Of a stretch of DNA of 19,530 nt, positions 1-6,301 are shown in pieces (positions within the stretch are counted from its first letter, which is position 1; each line of letters starts with the position of its first letter). The DNA comes from an uncultured Paludibacter sp. GTDB lineage: Bacteria > Bacteroidota > Bacteroidia > Bacteroidales > Paludibacteraceae. The notes beneath the pieces were generated by a model, which was not told the DNA's origin, ran no database searches, and was given only the letters and a program-made list of their open reading frames with translations. A program made the position numbers and the translations under genes. The DNA is taken from positions 1 to 19,530 of the forward strand of contig CALFXE010000029.1 in NCBI GenBank assembly GCA_937927845.1, read 5' to 3'.

Positions 1-385
<385 letters not shown>

Positions 386-1579
386 TTAATACAACATTCC
401 AAATTGCCACAAAGGTATTTTATTGTCAAAACCATATTCAATATTGTCAGAAACAATAAAAGCATTGGGTGAGTCTTTCAGTTGTCTACCGGTCTTATTT
501 TTACCGCCAACTTCAAACAAATATTTCTTATCCACCCAGAAATCTCCGTTATTCGGGTATTCAACCGTATGATTATACGAGAGTTGATTTAAAAAGAAGG
601 TTTCTCTCATATTTCCAATATCGGTATTATTTTCAGCAAGGGTGTACGCAAGGTTTGTGTTTTCGAGATAAATCTTGTCGGGCTTTTGTAATTTGTTTAT
701 GCCTGAAATATCTTTGTGTAACTGATTTGTCAGACAAGTCTCTTGCAGGTAATAAAGATAAGAGAGCAATGTATTTCTATGAATATCAATTCTATTGCTC
801 AGTTTTTCGATATTCGGAATAAAAGGAACAGATTCCGAAACTATTTGCAGAAGCTGTTTAATTTTTGACACATAGGCAGGTTCAATATTTCGCAACAAAG
901 GTAGTTCAACTTCCAAAATCAGATTAACAACCTCTTCCAAACGATACGAAAACTTTGTAAGTCCCTCGGTAAAAAAGGGATAATAACCATATCGTAAATA
1001 ATCGCCAAAAAACTGTAAAGGCTTTACTTTCGAGAGTACCTCGTCAGAAATTTGCTTGTGATTTTTCAATATATCATCAAACGAAACCACCTCAAATTTG
1101 GTTTGCTGGGTTATATTCAGAAATTCTCTATATGAAAGTCCTTGAAGATCATAAATAATCGCCCTACGGCTCAAGTCGGCTCTGGCATTGAGAATTTCGA
1201 GTAATGACGAGCCTGTAAAAACTACTTTTAATTCTTTGTAGTCATCATAAATATTTTTAAGTACTTGCGACCATTTAGGATACTTATGCACTTCATCCAG
1301 AAATAAATATTTTCCACCACGTTTTACAAAATAATCAACCAAACTCAGCAGACTATGCTCCGAAAACCATAAATTATCCAATGAAGCATAAAGTGTTTCA
1401 CTGGAATTGTCTGAATGCTTCTTAATGCGTTGCAGCAAAAGTGTTGTTTTGCCTACACCTCTTGCACCACGAATACCTATCAGACGATCATTCCAGTCAA
1501 TTTTATCCATGATACTGCGAATGAAACTTGTGTCTGTTTCATGTACCTTTTGATACGATTTTTCTATTATAGCGTCCAT
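386..1579 (-). CDS. AAA-type ATPase with C-terminal DUF4143 domain
   Basis: This is a protein of about 397 aa of the AAA_14/DUF4143 ATPase family, common in Bacteroidota and archaea. Counting from the ATG at 1579, a Walker A motif (GARGVGKTT) lies near residues 38-46, a Walker B motif (YLFLDEVHK) near 91-99, and a sensor-like VVFTGSS near 119-125. An arginine-rich stretch (LSRRAIIYDLQG) follows, and the C-terminal half has the DUF4143 pattern, ending in a strand-rich segment with FEVGGKNK. An in-frame GTG at 1600 would add seven residues but lies inside an inverted repeat, so I prefer the ATG. The gene stands alone with its own probable promoter. The cellular role of this family is not established; it is often suggested to act in DNA-related or stress processes. 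No partner gene is adjacent. Confidence 0.85.
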   Translation of the reverse strand: MDAIIEKSYQKVHETDTSFIRSIMDKIDWNDRLIGIRGARGVGKTTLLLQRIKKHSDNSSETLYASLDNLWFSEHSLLSLVDYFVKRGGKYLFLDEVHKYPKWSQVLKNIYDDYKELKVVFTGSSLLEILNARADLSRRAIIYDLQGLSYREFLNITQQTKFEVVSFDDILKNHKQISDEVLSKVKPLQFFGDYLRYGYYPFFTEGLTKFSYRLEEVVNLILEVELPLLRNIEPAYVSKIKQLLQIVSESVPFIPNIEKLSNRIDIHRNTLLSYLYYLQETCLTNQLHKDISGINKLQKPDKIYLENTNLAYTLAENNTDIGNMRETFFLNQLSYNHTVEYPNNGDFWVDKKYLFEVGGKNKTGRQLKDSPNAFIVSDNIEYGFDNKIPLWQFGMLY

Positions 1580-1591
1580 ATTATTGCTTGT

Positions 1592-1646
1592 TTTGTACAC
1601 TCAACTATCGAACTATAGCATTTATTTTTATAGTCGAGTGTACAAA
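1592..1646. promoter_or_regulatory. 17-bp inverted repeat at ATPase gene start (candidate operator)
   Basis: The arms at 1592-1608 (tttgtacactcaactat) and 1630-1646 (reverse complement tttgtacactcgactat) match at 16 of 17 positions across a 21-nt spacer. The repeat covers the likely transcription start and the leader just before the ATG at 1579. It could be an operator for a dimeric repressor, an mRNA hairpin hiding the start codon, or a relic of a small repeat element. Confidence 0.6.
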
Positions 1647-1674
1647 GATGAGGTATTTTTTTATATTACACAAT
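1643..1674 (-). promoter_or_regulatory. Bacteroidota-type promoter of the ATPase gene
   Basis: On the minus strand ATTG at 1674-1671 is followed by 20 nt and then CATCTTTG at 1650-1643. This is seven of eight positions of the TAnnTTTG consensus at the right spacing. The -7 box overlaps the right arm of the inverted repeat. Confidence 0.5.
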
Positions 1675-1746
1675 ACATTGCTACAATTTTCTACCGTGGG
1701 TTCGTTATTCTTCTTTCTAACCTTCCCTTATTTTGTCAATGTAAAC

Positions 1747-1775
1747 ACGCAAACATACATAAAAACGCAAACATA
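1747..1775. repeat. Short direct repeat acgcaaacata, two copies
   Basis: Two identical 11-bp copies at 1747-1757 and 1765-1775 are separated by 7 bp. They lie between the small zinc-ribbon gene and the ATPase promoter. Function unknown; this may be chance in a low-complexity region. Confidence 0.4.
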
Positions 1776-1802
1776 AAATTTGAGGGTTTAACTAATATCC
1801 CT

Positions 1803-2003
1803 TTAAACAAGCTTTTTTGGAGAGCCTTGCCAGGAACATCCCAAGCAATATAAAGTAGTCAAATCAAATCCATCTAAAGATTCTTCAGGGTGAACCGGTA
1901 TGATTTCGTAATTCTCGTTTACGATAACTACAACTGTTTCACCTTTTTCGTTTTTCACATTGAATCTGTGAATTTTACATTGAGGACATAGTTTCTTTCT
2001 CAT
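1803..2003 (-). CDS. Small zinc-ribbon hypothetical protein coupled to ftsE
   Basis: This is a 66-residue protein with two cysteine pairs, CPQC near residues 6-9 and CLGC near 53-56, the arrangement of a zinc ribbon or rubredoxin-like knuckle. Between them is an acidic, strand-forming middle (GETVVVIVNENYEIIPVHP). Its ATG overlaps the stop codon of the upstream ABC ATPase gene in an ATGA arrangement, so the two are probably translationally coupled. I do not recognise a named family. The codon pattern, conserved-looking cysteines and exact overlap argue that it is a real gene. It may bind zinc, and it may work with FtsE or simply share the transcript. Confidence 0.75.
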   Translation of the reverse strand: MRKKLCPQCKIHRFNVKNEKGETVVVIVNENYEIIPVHPEESLDGFDLTTLYCLGCSWQGSPKKLV

Positions 2004-2674
2004 ATAGTTTTCATTTGTTCATCTTCTATATAGATGACTCTTCCGGGATATAAATCGACCCAAGTGTAGTTGTGTGTAGCAATTATGACTGTTGTGCCTG
2101 AGGCTGTTATACCATTAAGAAGCTCTATAAGATCACGACCTGCTTCCGGGTCGAGGTGACCGGTAGGCTCATCAGCAAGGATAATTTCAGGTGAGTTGAG
2201 CAAAGCTCTGGCAATAGCAACACGCTGCTGTTCGCCACCCGACAATTGGTGTGGTCTTTTATAGCCTTTATTTTTAAGTCCGACCTGCGCCAATACAATC
2301 TGAATCTGTTCTTCAATAGCTTCCTTTTCCTTCCATCCTGTAGCTCTCAAAATAAATTCAAGATTTGCATATACTGTTCTATCGGTCAAAAGCTGAAAAT
2401 CCTGGAAAATAACACCGATTTTCCTTCTAAGATATGGAATCTGATTATTCTTTATTGTATTCAAATCATATGATAATACTTCGGCATTACCATTAGCAAT
2501 CTGAACTTCTTTATATAAAGACTTTAGAAAAGAGCTTTTCCCGCTACCAACCTTACCCAGCAAATAGATAAATTCGCCGGAATGTACTTCTAAGGTAATA
2601 TCTCTCACCACCGTCAATTCCTGTTGGCAGATGTCTACGTGATCATATTTGATAAGTAACTTACTTTTCTTCAT
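2000..2674 (-). CDS. ftsE: FtsE-like ABC transporter ATP-binding protein
   Basis: This is an ABC ATPase of about 224 aa of the FtsE/LolD type. Counted from an upstream in-frame GTG at 2686 (228 aa), Walker A (GKVGSGKS) is at residues 44-51, the Q-loop glutamine at 95, the signature LSGGEQQR at 148-155, Walker B with ADEPTGHLD at about 168-179, and the switch histidine at 205. I prefer the ATG at 2674. FtsE pairs with the membrane protein FtsX to transmit force across the inner membrane and activate peptidoglycan hydrolases at the division septum. No ftsX is present in this window, so the partner must be encoded elsewhere. The gene follows hisIE after a gap of 13 nt and overlaps the next small gene by 4 nt. 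LolD or a MacB-type ATPase are alternatives, but the length and the lack of a neighbouring permease favour FtsE. Confidence 0.8.
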   Translation of the reverse strand: MKKSKLLIKYDHVDICQQELTVVRDITLEVHSGEFIYLLGKVGSGKSSFLKSLYKEVQIANGNAEVLSYDLNTIKNNQIPYLRRKIGVIFQDFQLLTDRTVYANLEFILRATGWKEKEAIEEQIQIVLAQVGLKNKGYKRPHQLSGGEQQRVAIARALLNSPEIILADEPTGHLDPEAGRDLIELLNGITASGTTVIIATHNYTWVDLYPGRVIYIEDEQMKTI

Positions 2675-2687
2675 GATAGTCAACACT

Positions 2688-3281
2688 TTATTTATGCCTT
2701 TTCTTTAGCTCCTTTCCAAGATCATCAAGCGAATAACCTTTGGAAGTCAAAAGAACAATAAGATGATACAACAAATCTGAAGCTTCATATAAAAACATTT
2801 CATCAGTTCCGTTAGTAGCCTCAATAACTGTTTCCACAGCTTCTTCGCCTACCTTTTGAGCCATTCTGTTCACTCCTTTTTGGAAAAGAGATGTTGTATA
2901 TGAACCTTCCGGCATTTCCTTAAAGCGTTGTTGTATAAATTTTTGCAGATAATTCAAGAAGAAAAAATCACCTTGGTTAGATTCGCTCCAGCAAGTATCT
3001 GTACCTGTGTGACAAACCGGTCCGACAGGGTTTACTTTAATCAGCAGGGTATCATTATCACAATCAGAAAGGATAGACACAACATTCAGAAAATTACCAC
3101 TCTCCTCGCCTTTTGTCCACAATCTTTTTTTAGTACGGCTATAAAACGTAACTCTTCCTAATTCTTTTGTAGTTTTGAGAGCTTCTTCATTCATAAATCC
3201 AAGCATCAGCACCTTTGAAGAAACATCATCCTGTATAATTGCGGGCACTAAGCCATCCATTTTATTAAAATCTACTTCCAT
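2688..3281 (-). CDS. hisIE: Bifunctional phosphoribosyl-AMP cyclohydrolase / phosphoribosyl-ATP pyrophosphatase
   Basis: This is a 197-aa fusion catalysing steps two and three of histidine biosynthesis in the cytoplasm. The N-terminal cyclohydrolase domain (about 1-105) shows the metal-binding DCDND at residues 73-77 and the cysteines of the CHTGTDTC motif at 90 and 97. The C-terminal pyrophosphatase domain (about 110-197) shows the acidic helix VGEEAVETVIEA near 144-155 and the EASDLLYHL helix near 166-174, as in the MazG-like fold. The length is typical for HisIE. No other his gene follows; instead ftsE and a zinc-ribbon gene lie downstream on the same strand. Other his genes could lie outside the window, but the upstream neighbour here is asnA. 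Confidence 0.95.
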   Translation of the reverse strand: MEVDFNKMDGLVPAIIQDDVSSKVLMLGFMNEEALKTTKELGRVTFYSRTKKRLWTKGEESGNFLNVVSILSDCDNDTLLIKVNPVGPVCHTGTDTCWSESNQGDFFFLNYLQKFIQQRFKEMPEGSYTTSLFQKGVNRMAQKVGEEAVETVIEATNGTDEMFLYEASDLLYHLIVLLTSKGYSLDDLGKELKKRHK

Positions 3282-3294
3282 TTATTTTTTTGTA

Positions 3295-3302
3295 CAAATT
3301 TA
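3295..3302 (-). promoter_or_regulatory. -7 box of the hisIE promoter
   Basis: The minus strand reads TAAATTTG, a full match to TAnnTTTG, 13 nt before the hisIE ATG. It directly follows the T-run of the asnA terminator. I see no good TTG at 19-21 nt upstream. If used, the mRNA leader would be only about ten nucleotides or less. Confidence 0.4.
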
Positions 3303-3303
3303 G

Positions 3304-3346
3304 AAAAAAATGCTGAAAAGCTAAAAGAAAACCAATCAAATCAGCA
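3304..3346 (-). terminator. Probable intrinsic terminator of asnA
   Basis: On the minus strand a TGCTGA / TCAGCA stem (3346-3341 and 3316-3311) is followed immediately by seven Ts (3310-3304). The left arm lies inside the last codons of asnA. The stem is only six base pairs with a long loop, so it is a moderate-strength call. Confidence 0.45.
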
Positions 3347-4373
3347 ATATATCAGCTTCCTCACATGTTTTACGCATATCTTCAGGCCATATACTTGCTT
3401 GTATCTCGCCAATATGAGCTTTTCGCAGCAAGAACATACAAAGTCGCGATTGCCCTATTCCACCTCCAACAGATAGAGGTAACGTACCCTCCATCAGTCT
3501 TTTATGAAAATACAGATCCAAGCGTTCTTGTTTATTTTCCATCTCTAATTGGCGTAGCAGAGCTTGTTGGTCGACCCGAATACCCATCGATGAAATTTCG
3601 ACCGGTAGTTCTAATACAGGATTCCAAAGCAGAATATCTCCATTCAGTCCCGGAAGTCCCTTTTCGCCTGGTGTTGTCCAGTCATCATAATCCGGTGCTC
3701 TTCCATCATGCTTCTCGCCGTTGGCAAGTTTACAGCCAATACCAATAATAAATACAGCACCATATTTCTTAGTAATTTGATACTCTCTTTCTTTTGGAGT
3801 CAAATCAGGATACAACTGACGTAATTCTTCAGCATGAATAAACTGTATTTCTTCGGGTAAAACAGGGCGTATCTGCGGAAATGTCTCAGAAACAAGATAT
3901 TCCGTCCTTAGAAAAGAAGCATGTATACGTCTGACTATCATCTTTAGAAAATCTATATTACGATCTTCAGCAGTCATCACACGTTCCCAATCCCATTGAT
4001 CTACATACAAAGAGTGAAGATTTCCTAACTCCTCGTCTGCACGAATTGCATTCATATCCGTATAAATTCCATAGCCATTTTCAATTGAATAATCGGCTAA
4101 TGTTACTCTTTTCCATTTAGCAAGAGAGTGAACTACCTCTGCACGAACATCATCCATATCTTTTATAGGAAAATTCACAGCTCTCTCAACCCCATTCAAG
4201 TCATCGTTTAATCCCGTTCCCCGCAAAACAAACAAAGGTGCGGTAATCCTTCTCAACCTAAGTTCGGCAGACAAGTTTGCCTGAAAGAAATCCTTTATTT
4301 TAGTTATACCAACTTCCGTTTGCTGTAAATTTAGTATCGGCTTATAGTTAGCCGGCTTTATAAAGTAGCTCAT
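3336..4373 (-). CDS. asnA: Aspartate--ammonia ligase (asparagine synthetase A)
   Basis: From the ATG at 4373 the product is 345 aa, the usual length for Bacteroidota AsnA; an in-frame TTG at 4382 would add three residues and is unlikely. The enzyme makes asparagine from aspartate, ammonia and ATP through an aspartyl-AMP intermediate, and has a class II aminoacyl-tRNA-synthetase-like fold. Visible family features are the N-terminal LNLQQTEVGI, the RLRRITAPLFV and GLNDDLNGVER region, the central MNAIRADEELGNLHS region with SLYVDQWDWE, and the C-terminal GGGIGQSRLCMFLL motif with QASIWPEDM. The gene has its own -7 box upstream and a probable terminator downstream, so it looks monocistronic. Confidence 0.96.
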   Translation of the reverse strand: MSYFIKPANYKPILNLQQTEVGITKIKDFFQANLSAELRLRRITAPLFVLRGTGLNDDLNGVERAVNFPIKDMDDVRAEVVHSLAKWKRVTLADYSIENGYGIYTDMNAIRADEELGNLHSLYVDQWDWERVMTAEDRNIDFLKMIVRRIHASFLRTEYLVSETFPQIRPVLPEEIQFIHAEELRQLYPDLTPKEREYQITKKYGAVFIIGIGCKLANGEKHDGRAPDYDDWTTPGEKGLPGLNGDILLWNPVLELPVEISSMGIRVDQQALLRQLEMENKQERLDLYFHKRLMEGTLPLSVGGGIGQSRLCMFLLRKAHIGEIQASIWPEDMRKTCEEADILLI

Positions 4374-4408
4374 AAATAACAATTTAACTTAATGATTGAA
4401 AAAACGAA

Positions 4409-4416
4409 CAAAGATA
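4409..4416 (-). promoter_or_regulatory. -7 box of the asnA promoter
   Basis: The minus strand reads TATCTTTG, a full match to TAnnTTTG, about 36 nt before the asnA ATG. No clear TTG is found 19-21 nt further upstream, so only the -7 element is supported. Confidence 0.45.
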
Positions 4417-4525
4417 ATCAATTTGTAAGAAATACCTTAATTCTACGTACATTAATCAAAAACAAAATCCAACTTATTAGAATATAGAAAAAACAAAATA
4501 ATATTTACTTTTATATTGATAAACA

Positions 4526-4560
4526 AAATAAAAAGCCTTTCCCTTAAAAGAAGAAGGCTT
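4526..4560 (-). terminator. Rho-independent terminator after folA
   Basis: The minus strand has AAGCCTT (4560-4554), a 14-nt loop, AAGGCTT (4539-4533), then TTTTATTTTG. The perfect 7-bp stem with a T-rich tail lies 22 nt past the folA stop codon. Confidence 0.75.
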
Positions 4561-4582
4561 AAAATTTATAAAATCTTACCTT

Positions 4583-5080
4583 TTACACTACCCGTTCATA
4601 TATTGTGAAGCTGTAGGGATATTTATTTTTATCATCTGCCTCATGATCTTCACGTGAAATTTCTTTCCACTTAGAAAAATCAATATCAGGAAAATATGTA
4701 TCTGCTTTAAAATTACCATGAACCCACGTTAGATACATATTATCAACATAATCCATGCACTGTTTATACACGGCAGCACCACCAATTACAAAAACATGTT
4801 CGGCATTCGAACAAAGCTCTAAGGCATCTTCCAGTGAATTTGCTTCGAAATATCCCTCTGAAACACCTTCTGAAACCATGGATGTAAGTACAATATTAGT
4901 ACGATTCGGCAACGGACCATTTGGCAAACTCTCAAAAGTTCGTTTACCCATAACAACAGGATGTCCGTTAGTAAGTTCTTTAAAATACTTTAAATCAGCC
5001 GGTAAATGCCATGGCATTTTTTTCTTATAGCCGATTGCATAATCATCTGCAAGAGCGACAACGATAGAAATCTTTGGCAT
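4583..5080 (-). CDS. folA: Dihydrofolate reductase
   Basis: This is a 165-aa enzyme reducing dihydrofolate to tetrahydrofolate with NADPH. I chose the ATG at 5080 (MPKISIVVALADD); the longer open frame upstream reads through promoter-like DNA and has no family similarity. Visible features are the substrate loop with W24 and catalytic-acid D29 in PWHLPADLKYFK, the NADPH-binding VVMGKRTFESL near 42-52, R60, and the VIGGAAVY motif near 98-105. It lies next to thyA on the same strand, which makes metabolic sense because thymidylate synthase produces dihydrofolate. The 154-nt gap after thyA contains a promoter-like -7 box, so folA may have its own transcript. Confidence 0.96.
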   Translation of the reverse strand: MPKISIVVALADDYAIGYKKKMPWHLPADLKYFKELTNGHPVVMGKRTFESLPNGPLPNRTNIVLTSMVSEGVSEGYFEANSLEDALELCSNAEHVFVIGGAAVYKQCMDYVDNMYLTWVHGNFKADTYFPDIDFSKWKEISREDHEADDKNKYPYSFTIYERVV

Positions 5081-5151
5081 AATAGATAATTTTGGTAAAA
5101 GATTTTTAATACAGTATATCTTAACCGTTAATTTGTTTTGTTTTGCAGGTA

Positions 5152-5159
5152 CAAATATA
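5152..5159 (-). promoter_or_regulatory. -7 box of the folA promoter
   Basis: The minus strand reads TATATTTG, matching TAnnTTTG, 71 nt before the folA ATG. TTTG sequences occur 17 and 23 nt upstream, just outside the usual 19-21 nt spacing, so the call is moderate. Confidence 0.45.
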
Positions 5160-5234
5160 GTACATTTTGCACAAAACAAAAACAAATGTGCTTTTTTATC
5201 TATTAATCAATTTTTTTATATCAGATTTGTATAG

Positions 5235-6029
5235 TTAAACAGCAACTTTACCTTTAATATGAGGGTGTGGATCATAATTTATCAGCTCAAAATCCTCAAA
5301 TTTAAAATCGAAAATATTTTTAACGTCAGGATTTATTTTCATTGTTGGCAAACTGCGAGGTTCTCTTGTAAGCTGAAGTTTAACTTGCTCTAAATGATTG
5401 GAGTATATATGTGCATCTCCCAATGTATGTATAAAATCACCGGGTTGAAGATTAGTTACCTGTGCCACCATTTGCAGTAACAAAGCATATGAAGCGATAT
5501 TAAACGGTACACCTAAGAAAATATCCGCACTACGTTGATATAGCTGCAAACTAAGCTTACCATCAGCAACATAGAATTGGAAAAAAGCATGACATGGAGG
5601 CAGATTCATATTTGGTAAATCGGCAACATTCCATGAACTGACAATAATTCTTCGGGAATCCGGATTATTTTTAATCGTATTAATGACATCAGATATTTGA
5701 TCGATATGACCTCCATTATAATCAGGCCATGATCTCCACTGATAACCATAAATATGACCTAAATCACCATCTTCATCTGCCCATTCATTCCATATTCTGA
5801 CACCATTTTCTTGTAAGTACTTTACATTCGTATCTCCATTCAGAAACCATAACAGCTCGTAAATAATCGACCTTAAATGCAATTGCTTTGTTGTTAAACA
5901 CGGAAAACCTTCTGACATGTCAAAGCGCATCTGATGCCCAAAAACTGAAATAGTTCCGGTTCCTGTTCTATCTTCTTTTTTAACCCCTTCAGTCAAAACC
6001 CGATTTAATAAATTTAGATATTGTTTCAT
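5235..6029 (-). CDS. thyA: Thymidylate synthase (ThyA type)
   Basis: This 264-aa protein has the same length as the E. coli enzyme. It methylates dUMP to dTMP using methylenetetrahydrofolate and releases dihydrofolate. The catalytic cysteine is C146 in LPPCHAFFQF; R21 in the KKEDRTGTG phosphate loop, the paired arginines near 126-127 (DSRRIIVSSWN), the QRSADIFLGVPFNIASY region and the HTLGDAHIYSNH region are all present. It forms a functional pair with the downstream folA gene. The gene has an unusually repetitive leader (see the octamer array) and a likely -7 box 164 nt upstream of the start. Confidence 0.97.
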   Translation of the reverse strand: MKQYLNLLNRVLTEGVKKEDRTGTGTISVFGHQMRFDMSEGFPCLTTKQLHLRSIIYELLWFLNGDTNVKYLQENGVRIWNEWADEDGDLGHIYGYQWRSWPDYNGGHIDQISDVINTIKNNPDSRRIIVSSWNVADLPNMNLPPCHAFFQFYVADGKLSLQLYQRSADIFLGVPFNIASYALLLQMVAQVTNLQPGDFIHTLGDAHIYSNHLEQVKLQLTREPRSLPTMKINPDVKNIFDFKFEDFELINYDPHPHIKGKVAV

Positions 6030-6041
6030 ATATGTAATAGT

Positions 6042-6089
6042 AATGTGCTAATGTGATAATATGCCAATGTGCTAATGTGTTAATGTGAT
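6042..6089. repeat. Octamer tandem array (AATGTGNT, six units) in the thyA leader
   Basis: Six consecutive 8-bp units start at 6042: aatgtgct, aatgtgat, aatatgcc, aatgtgct, aatgtgtt, aatgtgat. The phase is perfect, with only substitutions. Degenerate attgtaaa-type units follow to about 6120, and another aatgtgcc occurs at 6126-6133. The array lies 13-60 nt upstream of the thyA ATG. Confidence 0.85.
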
Positions 6090-6192
6090 AATTGTAAATT
6101 GTAAATGTATAAATTGTAAATATATTAATGTGCCAATCACTACATAAATCAATCGCTTTACAACACTAAACACACTAAATAATGTTGCGATA

Positions 6193-6200
6193 CAAAGATA
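6193..6200 (-). promoter_or_regulatory. -7 box of a candidate thyA promoter
   Basis: The minus strand reads TATCTTTG, a full TAnnTTTG match. The -33 region at the expected distance reads GGATT rather than TTG. If used, the transcript leader would be roughly 160 nt and would include the octamer array. Confidence 0.4.
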
Positions 6201-6218
6201 CAATATTATATAAACATA

Positions 6219-6235
6219 TGAATCCTTCGGATTCA
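6219..6235. repeat. Short perfect hairpin tgaatcc-ttc-ggattca
   Basis: A 7-bp perfect inverted repeat with a 3-nt loop lies between the PorE-like gene and thyA. No T-run follows on either strand, so it is not a canonical terminator. It lies just upstream of the candidate thyA -7 box. Confidence 0.5.
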
Positions 6236-6301
6236 AGGTGGTGTGTCTTTTAACATATTTATCAATCTCAATTATCAAATTTTTATAATCCCCCCCCTCT
6301 T

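Noticed and set aside
469..822. Plus-strand open frame of 117 codons inside the ATPase gene
   Set aside because: It is antisense to a clear ATPase gene and its translation is low-complexity and Tyr/Phe-rich, typical of a shadow frame.
5081..5185. N-terminal extension of dihydrofolate reductase
   Set aside because: It would add 35 residues without family similarity and covers a -7 promoter box; the ATG at 5080 gives the standard protein.
6290..6297. Run of eight Cs next to the PorE-like stop codon, as a phase-variation tract
   Set aside because: It lies a few bases after the stop codon, so slippage would not change the reading frame, and no promoter elements flank it.
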